A stretch of DNA of 64,000 nt, from contig CM000691.1 of assembly GCA_000149225.2 (NCBI GenBank), positions 930,001 to 994,000 of the forward strand, written 5' to 3'. Source of the stretch: Lachancea kluyveri NRRL Y-12651. Taxonomy: Eukaryota > Ascomycota > Saccharomycetes > Saccharomycetales > Saccharomycetaceae. The notes under the pieces are model-generated. The model ran no database searches. It saw nothing but the letters and a program-made list of their open reading frames with translations, and was not told where the DNA came from. The first letter of the stretch is position 1, and the number at the start of each line of letters is the position of its first letter. Below are positions 8,270 to 17,649 of the stretch, piece by piece. Made by a program: the position numbers and the translations under genes.

Positions 8270-11041
8270 TTACATCTGACATGAAGTGGTTAGAAATTCG
8301 GATTCTTTGCTGAAGAAGAGATTTTCTGTTTTTTCTCCATACCCAAAGTCCCTCATTGTCAATTTATAATGTGAAAAATTGTAAAACTGCAACAAGGCCC
8401 GTAGTGCAATTTCTTGTCCACATGCATCGTTCAATTCGCCTGCAATGTCCTTGCCGGTAACCCAGTTATCAGTCAGCGGTAACTTTTCATAGAGGTATAC
8501 ACCTGAAATTAGCTCCATATGCTCAGATTTCCATCTTTTGTTTTTGAATGGGGTCAATTCGCGTATAATTTTGAGTATGGGGTGGTAGATGTCAAGGTTG
8601 AATAACTGATACAACTTTTTGAACAAAGAGCCTATAGGAAGGGGCAATTCTTTCAGTCTCTGTGTCTTTTTTCCAGTAACTTTACTCAGTATTTGTAGCA
8701 TAAACACTTCGCTGTTCAATACTCTTAGGTTCAAGGCTGCGATTGTTTGATTCTTACCCGCGGCGCTGAAAAACTCCTGGTACTCTTGGTTATAATTTGA
8801 GCACTCTGTCCAAAATGAATGTGGAAGGCTAATTGTGCGGTTAAATATTCTTTCAGAGTAGTTTTCTGAATACTTGGTTAATAGGGATACGCAGATGTTG
8901 ATATACTTTGAGTCGTATAACAATACACACAACTGCTCAAATTTTAAGCAGTGGCTTAACTTGAACCACTTCAACAAAAGGAACAAGATAGCAGAAGATG
9001 ACTTTAATGCGATTTCTTTAGTTCTAGTTATTTCCAACTGGGGTGTGAAAGAATCTATGCTAGCATTTTCTGGTAATTCGTAAGAAAAATACTCATGATT
9101 TGTGAGATTCGATTCCATGATTTGTAGAAGGACATAAACCAAAGAATTTAGATTCGGCAAACAATCATGGTAATAATCCTCTACTCTGCGCATTGTGGCA
9201 ATTTCCTCACAGTCGTCATTATCGTGATTATAATCGTATGGATCATTTCCACTTTCTTGGGCAGCTTTTGAATTCCAACCACGTTCTTGGATCATAAACA
9301 GTTCACGCTCGTGCCATAACTGTCTTGTAGATAACTTCACTTCCACGCTACCAGCCAAAATCTCAGTGGCTTCCTGGATGTTATATGGGACTAAATTGTC
9401 ATTTTTGTTATTGTCTAGAGTATCAGCTCTTTTAGTGAGATCATCTAAGCCATCTTCGTCATCTGATGGGTATAATAAGGGGTACGCCATGTTGGTTTGA
9501 AAGGACTTTCTCATTTTTGCTCCTGAAAGTTGCATCACTGGAGAGCTACATGGTGATGGAGCAGGAGTTGCAATGTGAATTTGTGGAACATTTAAGCTCA
9601 GATTAGCTGCGTTTCTTGCTTTTGGGCGTGGAATTTCTAGAAACTGCGACAAAGAATTTGGGTTGTCGAACCCTTTGGGTAACTGAGAGTCTGGAGGGGT
9701 GTATGAGGGGAATCTGGAAATAACGTCCTCGCAAAAGGCTTGGTAATCCAGCGGACTGACAGTTAATTTTTGAGGGTTATCGCTAGAATTTTTGATACTG
9801 TGTTTACGATGAATGTATTTCTTAGTTTTTTCGTAATGCGACCTATCACCAAACTGTAGTAAAATCATTCTATGCAGCATGATTATCATACTCCGTACTC
9901 TCATGGATAATCTACTATTCCATCGCCAATGTTCAATATAGCGAGTCAAAAACTGCATCACCTGTTCTTGGCTCACTGAATTAATAACCTTCTGTACTTG
10001 TTCAGTGTCCGTTCCCCTATGTTCAATACATGTGTTAATAATAAAATAAAGTATGCTGCTGGAAAAGAAGAGCAATCTGGTATATTGGCCCATATTAGAG
10101 CTCTTATCTCTACAGAGAGTTGCATGCTTCTTAAACATTGTTATTATAGTGGGGAGAATGTTGATTAGAAGACAACAGTTCCTTCGGATCATTTCCATGT
10201 GCATTTTAAGATTAGTATTGCATGCAAAATTCCCAAAGGAAATATAAGCCAACGCTAGCAAACTGTCCATGTTTAGCGGCGATACGGCTAAAACCCTGTC
10301 TAATGTCTCTATGGTGGATATTGCATATCTCTCGTCTTTTAAGAATTTACGCGAATCAAACATCTTTTCAAAGCAATCCTTTGAGCTCTTCAAGTGACGA
10401 TAGTCTGTTAGGTTAAACCAATCAGGTATTTCATCACACAAAGAATAGAAATCTTTTAACGACCAATGTAACTTAGGCTTAGAAACAGGATGAAAAAACG
10501 ATTCGTTTCCAATTTCAGCAGCGCGCTTGTCTAGTTGTCTTTGATACTCTTCGTCCACCGGAAGATTGTGATCAGCATCATTACTAGGGATATATTTCTC
10601 CTCGGCTCTTCGAGGGAACTTATTTGCCGTTGGCGACAGTCTTGTAGAATTGTTCAAATCTTTTAAGCTGCCACTACTCGATGATGGAGAAATCGGGCCA
10701 TCGATTTCATCAACGTTTGCGAAGTCTTCCTCGTCTTCGTCTTCTCCAGCAGAATCGTCATCGCTGCCATCAGGAATATTACCATCGTTGGGGCTAGACT
10801 TCGGGGAATTAGTAGGGCTATTACTGTCTAGAGAAGTGTCACTCATGTGGAGTTTTTTATGTAAAATATTGTCCAAGTCCTGCAACAGGTTCTCCTCGCT
10901 TTGTGTAGTTTGATCTGGTATATCATACGTTACAGGATCCTCAACAGATAGAAGGCTCGATTTACGACCATGCTTCTTCCTAAGATCCTTTGACGATAGT
11001 GACCGCAGTAGCGGGGATCTGGGTCTACCACTGTCCGGCAT
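8270..11041 (-). CDS. FAR11: FAR11, STRIPAK-type scaffold protein
   Basis: Member of the Far complex (the yeast STRIPAK-like phosphatase scaffold), which acts in pheromone-induced arrest recovery and TORC2/TOR antagonism at the ER. 923 residues against 953 in S. cerevisiae. The N-terminus is Ser/Asp/Glu-rich and probably disordered (residues 1-165). A STRIP-family N1221-type helical domain follows (from about KLHWSLKDFYSLCDEIPDW), then a linker with Ser/Pro stretches, and a C-terminal DUF3402-like region containing FNLDIYHPILKIIRELTPFKNKRWKSEHME. The frame is intact. Its 5' end is separated by 155 bp from divergent LSM12. Confidence 0.95.
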   Translation of the reverse strand: MPDSGRPRSPLLRSLSSKDLRKKHGRKSSLLSVEDPVTYDIPDQTTQSEENLLQDLDNILHKKLHMSDTSLDSNSPTNSPKSSPNDGNIPDGSDDDSAGEDEDEEDFANVDEIDGPISPSSSSGSLKDLNNSTRLSPTANKFPRRAEEKYIPSNDADHNLPVDEEYQRQLDKRAAEIGNESFFHPVSKPKLHWSLKDFYSLCDEIPDWFNLTDYRHLKSSKDCFEKMFDSRKFLKDERYAISTIETLDRVLAVSPLNMDSLLALAYISFGNFACNTNLKMHMEMIRRNCCLLINILPTIITMFKKHATLCRDKSSNMGQYTRLLFFSSSILYFIINTCIEHRGTDTEQVQKVINSVSQEQVMQFLTRYIEHWRWNSRLSMRVRSMIIMLHRMILLQFGDRSHYEKTKKYIHRKHSIKNSSDNPQKLTVSPLDYQAFCEDVISRFPSYTPPDSQLPKGFDNPNSLSQFLEIPRPKARNAANLSLNVPQIHIATPAPSPCSSPVMQLSGAKMRKSFQTNMAYPLLYPSDDEDGLDDLTKRADTLDNNKNDNLVPYNIQEATEILAGSVEVKLSTRQLWHERELFMIQERGWNSKAAQESGNDPYDYNHDNDDCEEIATMRRVEDYYHDCLPNLNSLVYVLLQIMESNLTNHEYFSYELPENASIDSFTPQLEITRTKEIALKSSSAILFLLLKWFKLSHCLKFEQLCVLLYDSKYINICVSLLTKYSENYSERIFNRTISLPHSFWTECSNYNQEYQEFFSAAGKNQTIAALNLRVLNSEVFMLQILSKVTGKKTQRLKELPLPIGSLFKKLYQLFNLDIYHPILKIIRELTPFKNKRWKSEHMELISGVYLYEKLPLTDNWVTGKDIAGELNDACGQEIALRALLQFYNFSHYKLTMRDFGYGEKTENLFFSKESEFLTTSCQM

Positions 11042-11196
11042 TTCTCTTGCTGTGTTCCTCGTTTTTGGTTTTAGTTTTGAGTGCGGGTTTCAATTCGCTT
11101 TGCCAATCGGTCCTTCTTGCCACCCGAGAAGCTCAGATTCTTCAACGGAAACTGCTTTAGTGCAAACTACAACCACTGAGAGTAAACAACGTTTAC

Positions 11197-11751
11197 ATGA
11201 GTATAAACCTAGAACAAGTACTTGGTTTCAGGGTGAAAGTGACCAACACGCTCGATGTCGTAACCCAGGGTAAGGTCTACTCCTATAATTCTGGTAATGG
11301 TACATTGACCTTGTTGACCTCCAAGAATCAACAACCATTGTCCTTCAAGATAATAAAGTCCTCATTCATCAAACATTTGGAAGTTGTGGGTGACAAGCCT
11401 CCTAATAATGGCTTTAAAAAAGATCCATTTAAGCCAAGTCAAGTTGATTTAGAAAGAGTGAATCAGTTGCTGAATGCTAACATTAAGGATGCTAAGGATA
11501 GAGAGGCATTGAGGGGGAAAGGGGTGAGCAGCGAGGGCCAGTTCATCTTTGCTTCTTTGTACAAAACTATGACAGATACTAAGTGGGTTGACAAGAGTAT
11601 TGTGGTTCTCGATGACGTTGAAATCCAACCTCCATACTTGGTGAAAAACATCAAGTCTTTACATGAACCTGAAGCAACTTCTATGCACCTGGTCAAGAAA
11701 ATTGTAGAAGGTGCCTGGAACAAACTAGAAAGTGAAAGGAAAGGTGGCTAA
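11197..11751 (+). CDS. LSM12: LSM12, Lsm/AD-domain protein
   Basis: Cytoplasmic protein linked to Pbp1/Pbp4, stress granules and ribosome-associated control. 184 residues against 187 in S. cerevisiae. The N-terminal Lsm-like fold (residues 1-65, EQVLGFRVKVTNTLDVVTQGKVYSYN) is followed by the anticodon-domain-like AD region (about 80-175, with KWVDKSIVVLDDVEIQPPY). In S. cerevisiae this gene (YHR121W) is next to MSH1 on chromosome VIII. Here it sits between genes whose counterparts are YNL127W and YNL128W, so both sister regions are interleaved. Adenine-rich tracts after the stop (11760-11870) separate it from convergent TEP1. Confidence 0.96.
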   Translation: MSINLEQVLGFRVKVTNTLDVVTQGKVYSYNSGNGTLTLLTSKNQQPLSFKIIKSSFIKHLEVVGDKPPNNGFKKDPFKPSQVDLERVNQLLNANIKDAKDREALRGKGVSSEGQFIFASLYKTMTDTKWVDKSIVVLDDVEIQPPYLVKNIKSLHEPEATSMHLVKKIVEGAWNKLESERKGG

Positions 11752-11878
11752 AGGAATGAAAAAAAAAAAGAAAAAAGCTAAATAGAAACTACTAGATGAT
11801 TAATAGACTGTTTAAAAGAGAAACAAAAATCAGTAAAAAAACAAAAACAAAAAAAAAAAAATAAAAAACGAGGGACCA

Positions 11879-13210
11879 TCATGCCAACATCCACTTCAAG
11901 GTTAATGTGTCAAAAAGTTTGAGTCCTTTGTTTTTTGTGCCTTTAATTCCGTCTAGCTCATCCCATTTAATACTGAAGGTGCCCATGCTTTTGTTTGTGT
12001 AGCGCTTTTGTTCTTCAAGTAACTCCTCAATTCTGAAATTTGTTGGTGAATCACTTTTACTACAAGTCAAAGTCTCCCAATACAAATTGATCCAGCAATG
12101 TGATATGGATGTTAGCATTGTGAAATTGTTGATGAATTCCGCAGATTTGGATCTAAGACCAAACGTTATACGTATGTCAGATTGGTCAATATCCAGGTCG
12201 GCGTCAATCACGAGTTTATCAACTGTATTCGTTGCAAAAAGATTATCTTCCTCACAATTAGTAACAAAAACGTCATCCAAAGAGTCTCTAGCCTTATTAT
12301 AATTCTGGATTTTTACCGACAACATGTATGAGTTTTTAGATAATCCCTTTGCAAGTACACCAATTGGGTTCATCAACTCAATCCCTGTTATTCTAAACTT
12401 ACATTTGCGCAATTCTTGCAAAAGCTGCTGACGTTGATTTTCCCTTTCGAGATACAAGTAAATCTCGTGATATCTCAAGTACCTTAACTGAGATAGTATG
12501 GTTATACCTTTACTAATGCCTGGTTTGAATCTGGTGTTCATAAATATCTCGCAACTCTCTTTCATCGGACACTGCATGAACTTCATTAGGTAGGCAACGA
12601 TTACAGTACCAGATCTCCCTTTCCCCATCTTGCAATGTAAAACTGCCACCTTGTGCTCATCCTGTGTAAGGTACTGATGGATTTCATCAATTAGCTCTTC
12701 TAATAACGTAAATGGTGGTGGTGCATGATCCTTCCAGCCCGTACGTTCAAGTATATCCCCAATATTTGATAAATCTGATGCAACCTCATATTTTTCGGTG
12801 CTTGCACTCTGCTCAATACCAGCCTTAAGACATTCTTTGCTCAATACATCTATGGATGTCAACCGTCTGTATCTAACCGCCGAGGGGTGTGTGCTGGTAT
12901 TGTACTTTTGATGGTTTACTAACGACAACAAATCTTCATCTGTATAGTCAGAGTCACCAGTTTCGACCTTAAAGTTATATATTTTCCAATTTCCGGGTCC
13001 ATGGTGAGCATTTAGAAAGGTAACCAAATCCTTCAAGTTATTTCTGTAAAAAAGTTTTGGATATTTCATCACGGGGTAAGAGCATACGATTAGCTGATTG
13101 GTTACGTACGAAAGGTCTAGCACTAATCCTAGGTTATTGCGGTGAACGTTTAACGGGGATGAATAGATTGATTTGATGATGTTTTCGGGGGTTAGCTTTG
13201 GTAATGACAT
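11879..13210 (-). CDS. TEP1: TEP1, PTEN-like phosphatase
   Basis: Homologue of the PTEN phosphoinositide/tyrosine phosphatase, with a role in spore-wall formation in S. cerevisiae. 443 residues (434 in S. cerevisiae). The N-terminal part carries LDLSYVTNQLIVCSYPV. The active-site P-loop HCKMGKGRSG has the catalytic Cys and Arg of the HCxxGxxR signature. A C2-like beta-rich tail follows and ends in SIKWDELDGIKGTKNKGLKL. I chose the ATG at 13210 (MSLPKLTPENI) because it gives the family's usual leader length. An upstream in-frame ATG at 13261 would add a hydrophobic MFSLLLTLLKNFF leader and cannot be excluded. Confidence 0.92.
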   Translation of the reverse strand: MSLPKLTPENIIKSIYSSPLNVHRNNLGLVLDLSYVTNQLIVCSYPVMKYPKLFYRNNLKDLVTFLNAHHGPGNWKIYNFKVETGDSDYTDEDLLSLVNHQKYNTSTHPSAVRYRRLTSIDVLSKECLKAGIEQSASTEKYEVASDLSNIGDILERTGWKDHAPPPFTLLEELIDEIHQYLTQDEHKVAVLHCKMGKGRSGTVIVAYLMKFMQCPMKESCEIFMNTRFKPGISKGITILSQLRYLRYHEIYLYLERENQRQQLLQELRKCKFRITGIELMNPIGVLAKGLSKNSYMLSVKIQNYNKARDSLDDVFVTNCEEDNLFATNTVDKLVIDADLDIDQSDIRITFGLRSKSAEFINNFTMLTSISHCWINLYWETLTCSKSDSPTNFRIEELLEEQKRYTNKSMGTFSIKWDELDGIKGTKNKGLKLFDTLTLKWMLA

Positions 13211-13432
13211 GTACACGTTTGCAAAGAAATTCTTTAGTAGGGTTAAAAGAAGTGAAAACATCACGTTTTCAGAAGCTCTGACGCTTTCTATTACCAGTTT
13301 ATTTATATAGGGTTTTGATTTAGAAAGGGAAACGACGAAGTAATCAAAAGGCCAATCTGTTTGTCGGTTAGATGTCAAATGCGGCTCGATCTTTTCGTGT
13401 CGCGCAAACTGTCGCAAAAGGCACAAAAACCA

Positions 13433-14209
13433 TCAAAAGTTAGCATTGGTAATTCTGTCATAGATCCACAGAAGTGATTCTTTGATGTCTGTGCCCTCAT
13501 CATTGTCAAGAACGCGAATGTCTGTGTCGTCTTTGATTGTGCCCTCGACATCAGAGCCATTGAACAAAAAAGAGTGCGCTTTAGCGTAACTCTTGTACAC
13601 AAACTCGTCAAAATAAAATGGTGGATCAACCCAAAAGGAATCTAACGTTTGGTAACCACTTCTAGCGGCACGCCTCTTTTTTAAGGTGGAATAAGGAGCT
13701 CTGACTAGAATTTTCAAATCGAATTTTGAGGATAATTCTGGGTCGTGGTAAATCATGAAACCATCAACCAAGACAATCTTCAGATCACCACTGTCAATGT
13801 ACTTTGCATATTTCTGTTTTAACTTTTCGAGGAAGGACCTTTCAAGTTTGAACTTCGATATGTCATCGACATTGTTATTGTGAATTAATTTGGTGGATAC
13901 TTCCCCTGTAGATTTGATGTGATCCAATTCCTTTTTAAATAAATTTAGGTCTAGCGCATCGGGAGAATCCCAGTTATTAATTTTAAAATGTTCATCGTAT
14001 GGTATTTGATCATCATGCTTATAAAAATCGTCTTCGTGGATCAGTATAGCATCTGGAACTGCCTCTGCCGTTAATTTGGCTAGTGTCTGATAGGAGATGT
14101 TAGTACTGTGAGAAGCTACGTATCCAGAAACTCAGACAGATCAACATACGGTTTTTCCACTAGAAGAACACCCGCTTAAAGCTACTAAAACAACTTTTTT
14201 GTGAGTCAT
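13433..14209 (-). CDS. NRK1: NRK1, nicotinamide riboside kinase, split by an intron
   Basis: Phosphorylates nicotinamide riboside (and nicotinic acid riboside) to the mononucleotide for NAD+ salvage. Exon 1 is 14150-14209 and encodes MTHKKVVLVALSGCSSSGKT. Exon 2 is 13433-14086 and starts TLAKLTAEAVPDAILIHEDDFYKH. The 63 nt intron (14087-14149) has 5' GTATGT, branch TACTAAC (14099-14105) and 3' TCAG. It is phase 0 and falls immediately after the P-loop Thr. The spliced protein is 237 residues (240 in S. cerevisiae), with HEDDFY, the HNNNVDD region, a lid-type KKRRAARSGYQTLDSFWVDPPFYFDEFV and all expected kinase residues. Without splicing there is no P-loop start, so the intron model is well supported. 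I do not recall an intron in the S. cerevisiae gene. Confidence 0.93.
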
Positions 14210-14429
14210 TTAACCAATCGTCTTTTTAGATCGTCTTTAGTTGTCGACGTTCTTGGTCAATGATAACGGGCTGTCTAATCAATCGCTAACCATTTCCTCT
14301 AGTCGCGGCCATGGAAAAAATAAAAAAAAAAAAATAACCAGGAAATACAACTGACTTTGATATAAAATTGACAAATCAAACTAGTGAGAAGATCATACCA
14401 ACCTCAAAAACAAGAGAACTAGAGAAAAG

Positions 14430-15101
14430 ATGGCCGAATTTATTAATGAAAACCCAGATATATTAGACGAAAACCAATTACCTTTCAGAAAGGAAGAAGA
14501 AACGGATAATCTCCTGACCGCATCTAAGAACAAGTCCTCTCTCTCTAGAAAAAAGAAACTGTTGAAAATAACACCCAGAGACTCTTCAGTCTTGCAAACT
14601 TTTGAACTATTAGACAAGTTGCTTATCGATGAAGAGAAGTTGGATAGAGCCCCGAGTTTGACTAATGAGGATACTGAGGAGTCTGAAGACGAACTAGATG
14701 AGGACGAAGACCCAATCGATTCACAAGAAATCTACGACTTAATCGCCCATATATCTGACCCAGAACATCCTTTGACGTTGGGACAGCTTGCAGTTGTAAA
14801 CCTACCGGACATCGAGGTACATGATACTGGTAACAAGAACAAGATGGCAGAAGTTATTGTACGAATTACACCAACAATTACGCACTGTTCGTTAGCTACA
14901 CTTATAGGACTTGGTATTCGGGTTAGACTAGAGAGAAGTTTATCACCAAGGTTCAGAATTACCATATTATTGAAAAAGGGTACACATCAAAGTGAAAATC
15001 AGGTCAACAAGCAACTCAACGACAAGGAGCGCGTTGCTGCCGCCTGTGAGAACGACCAGTTGCTAGGAGTTGTATCAAAGATGTTGAGTACATGCAAATG
15101 A
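14430..15101 (+). CDS. CIA2: CIA2, cytosolic Fe-S cluster assembly targeting factor
   Basis: MIP18-family (DUF59) subunit of the CIA targeting complex with Cia1 and Met18, which hands Fe-S clusters to cytosolic and nuclear apoproteins. 223 residues (231 in S. cerevisiae). The N-terminus is hydrophilic, with an acidic run ESEDELDEDEDP. The MIP18 domain covers about 95-215: EIYDLIAHISDPEHPLTLGQL, then ITHCSLATLIGLGIRVRLERSL, which includes the conserved reactive Cys and the RV/RLE region. YHR122W in S. cerevisiae, here beside NRK1 (YNL129W). Confidence 0.97.
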   Translation: MAEFINENPDILDENQLPFRKEEETDNLLTASKNKSSLSRKKKLLKITPRDSSVLQTFELLDKLLIDEEKLDRAPSLTNEDTEESEDELDEDEDPIDSQEIYDLIAHISDPEHPLTLGQLAVVNLPDIEVHDTGNKNKMAEVIVRITPTITHCSLATLIGLGIRVRLERSLSPRFRITILLKKGTHQSENQVNKQLNDKERVAAACENDQLLGVVSKMLSTCK

Positions 15102-15176
15102 GTGGCATTTGTGTAGGCAAATTAATGTTTAGTTTATATTTTATATTTTACTTTGACACTGGTAATACACGGGTAT

Positions 15177-15182
15177 CACGTG
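15177..15182. promoter_or_regulatory. CACGTG E-box upstream of EPT1/CPT1
   Basis: A CACGTG core in TATCACGTGTATCACGTC, about 125 bp before the ATG. Phospholipid genes of this family are usually driven by Ino2/Ino4, which prefer CATGTG but bind related E-boxes. A Cbf1- or Pho4-type factor is equally possible. Confidence 0.35.
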
Positions 15183-15305
15183 TATCACGTCGCAAAAGAC
15201 GAAATTGGACCCCTTACTCTTTTTTTCACTGATTTTTATGCGAAACTCGAATCTGCCCCATCGTCGACCGTAGTAGTGTCAATTAAGGAAAAGGACTTGA
15301 CAGCA

Positions 15306-16541
15306 ATGGGTATCTTCATCCCGCATTCAAAGTTAGCGAACTTAAAGGCCTACAAGTATGATTACAGCTGACAAAAGATTGCCTACTTTCCTCTCTGTAC
15401 TAACGCGAACTCCCTTAGGTACCAAAGTGAAGACCGCTCCTTGGTTTCAAAATACGTCCTGAAGCCTTTCTGGGCCAAATTTGTCAACATTTTTCCTCTG
15501 TGGATGGCACCTAATGTTGTGACGTTAACTGGTTTTGGTTTTATTATTTTGAATGTATTGACTGTCTTGTATTACGATCCAACACTAACTGAAGAGACTC
15601 CGCGCTGGACTTACTTCTCTTACGCCTTGGGATTGTTCTTGTACCAGACTTTTGACGCATGTGACGGCACTCATGCTCGCCGTACTGGTCAGTCTGGCCC
15701 ACTGGGTGAATTATTCGATCACTGTATTGACTCGTTGAATACCACTCTTTCTATGCTTGTCTTTTGTTCTGTTGTCAACGTCGGGTACGGTTATTTAGCT
15801 CTGCTATCACAATTTTGCTTGTTGTGCAACTTTTATTTAAGCACTTGGGAGGAATACTATACCCATAAGTTATTTTTAAGCGAATTTTCTGGCCCTGTTG
15901 AAGGTATTTTACTGATCATCGCAGTTTTCATCCTAACTGGAATTTTTGGCCCCCAGACCATCTGGCATACTAAAGTAATCCAATTGAAGTTGAATAACTA
16001 TACTTTTGACGTCGAGACCCTTCACATCATGTATGCTTTTTCTGGTGTTGCTCTATTCTTCAACATCTTGTCCGCTAGAAGAAATGTTATCGACTACTAC
16101 AACAGACAGAAAGTTTCGAAGGAAGATACACAAAAGGAAATTGATCAGGCAACTCTTGGTTTGGCACCATTTTTTGTCTATTTCTCTTCAGTCTTTTTGG
16201 TGGTTTTAGTTCAACCGCAGTTCATCTCCTTGCCATTCATCCTAAGCGTTGGTTTGACAATTGCATTTACCGTGGGCAGAATCATCATATCCCACTTGAC
16301 TATCCAGGCTTACCCAATGGTTAATCCTCCAATGTTTGTTCCATCTGTTCAATTGGTATTGCAACTGTTTTTTGTCAAAGCTCTTGGATATTCCGTGAGT
16401 GATGTTGTCGCCTCATTGAACTGGTTTGGCTTTGGCTTGACACTAGGCATCCACTGTATGTTCATTACAGAAGTGGTTTACGAGTTCACTACTTACCTAG
16501 ATATTTATGCCTTATCTATCAAGCATCCAAAGACTGCTTAG
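15306..16541 (+). CDS. EPT1: EPT1/CPT1, CDP-alcohol phosphotransferase, split by an intron
   Basis: Final enzyme of the Kennedy pathway, transferring phosphoethanolamine and/or phosphocholine from the CDP-alcohol to diacylglycerol in ER/Golgi membranes. Exon 1 is 15306-15355 (MGIFIPHSKLANLKAY, then two bases) and exon 2 is 15419-16541. The 63 nt intron has a slightly non-consensus 5' GTATGA, branch TACTAAC (15398-15404) and 3' TTAG. Joining gives YKYQSEDRSLVSKY, matching both S. cerevisiae paralogues, and 390 residues. The CDP-alcohol signature is present (DACDGTHARR ... GELFDHCID, with all Asp residues), followed by several membrane spans. EPT1 (YHR123W) and CPT1 (YNL130C) are whole-genome-duplication twins, so this single copy is co-orthologous to both and probably serves both head groups. 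Confidence 0.95.
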
Positions 16542-16729
16542 GTACCGTATACGTCCCATTGTCCAAGGATGGAAATTTCTTTGCTAGTGATGAGAAGATA
16601 CATAGTTTTATGTACAGGGCTAAAAAATACTTAAATTCATAAAGGATACACAGAAGAATAAAAAGCCGTTAGGGGATCATTTCGTTAAATCAGGGAAGGG
16701 TAAAAAGAGGATGTGACAGTGTGTGAAGC

Positions 16730-17200
16730 TCAGGCAATAGAAGGAGCAGCAGTAGCGGCTGGAGCAGCAGAAGCGTCACCTTGAGCCAAAATATCATTGG
16801 CATCTTTTTGCAAATCAAAGCTTTTTTCCATTTCAATCAATTGTTGTTCAGCCAAGATAGATAAAGACAATGGAACACCCAACAGTAAAGCAGAAGTAGT
16901 AATGGCCCACACCAAGTTACCACCCTTTGAGAAGGTACCCTTAACGATGGAAACAGTTGTGTTGAAGACGTTGGAGACAACTTGTCTTTGCTTTGGTGAG
17001 ATAATATCCTTCAAAGCACACAATCTTTCATAAAAGGTTTCATTTTCATCAAAATCGTCTTCATCGTCGCTGGAGTATTCTTCGTCAGATGATTCTTCTT
17101 CTTTTGGAGCCTCTGGTTGAGCAAATGGAGTTTCAACCGGTTGTTCTTGTGGGGCTTGAAAGGTTTGAGATTCTTCGTTGATTTCAGTTAGTTCAACCAT
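16730..17200 (-). CDS. TOM22: TOM22, mitochondrial import receptor subunit
   Basis: Central receptor of the outer-membrane TOM translocase. 156 residues (152 in S. cerevisiae). It has a strongly acidic cytosolic domain (EESSDEEYSSDDEDDFDEN), then a single membrane segment near residues 97-117 (LVWAITTSALLLGVPLSLSIL) preceded by a basic/aromatic stretch, and a short Ala-rich intermembrane-space tail. Converges with EPT1/CPT1 across about 190 bp. Confidence 0.96.
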   Translation of the reverse strand: MVELTEINEESQTFQAPQEQPVETPFAQPEAPKEEESSDEEYSSDDEDDFDENETFYERLCALKDIISPKQRQVVSNVFNTTVSIVKGTFSKGGNLVWAITTSALLLGVPLSLSILAEQQLIEMEKSFDLQKDANDILAQGDASAAPAATAAPSIA

Positions 17201-17649
17201 CGCTTATTTCTGTGTAATATTACTTTAGTAGCTTTGGTAGCGCAATAAGTGTGCCCAATGACGATAAACCATTTGTATCTCCATCAGTATGTTTTCGAAA
17301 AAATTTTCATCACGCTCGTATATAACTACATGTGTCTGTGAGGGTAATCCCGTTCAGGACTCCTTCTCATCAAAGGTTACTAAAAAGATATTGTGATGAG
17401 CTGAAAAACATCATCGTTCGAAATCCAGTCTATTCAATTTAGTGGGTCGAATATTAATACATCTCCGGCTCTGTTAAATTAAATTTGAGGCGTTCTTTGG
17501 TCTCCGGCTTTCCAATGACTGAATATTTTTATCCGGCGCCAGCTTATTGGCTTGATGAAATTAGAGAAACTTTACATTTTTTTTTTAGTCTATAGTATAC
17601 AGTTGGAATCGTGCTACACAAATATGTTCAAGTATACGATTTACTGGGT
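17201..17649. other. TOM22 upstream / KRE33 downstream intergenic region
   Basis: This 449 bp region holds the promoter of TOM22 and, at its far end, the KRE33 terminator region. No RNA gene or conserved ORF was seen. Confidence 0.5.

Noticed and set aside
12087-12302. Open frame antisense to TEP1
   Set aside because: Short shadow of an intact phosphatase gene.
15136-15148. Sequence resembling the S. cerevisiae origin core (TTTTATATTTT)
   Set aside because: Origin motifs differ between yeast genera and a single AT-rich match is expected by chance.
15153-15305. Possible upstream start for EPT1/CPT1 in the exon 1 frame
   Set aside because: The conserved start is MGIFIPHSK at 15306, and upstream codons are not similar to family members.
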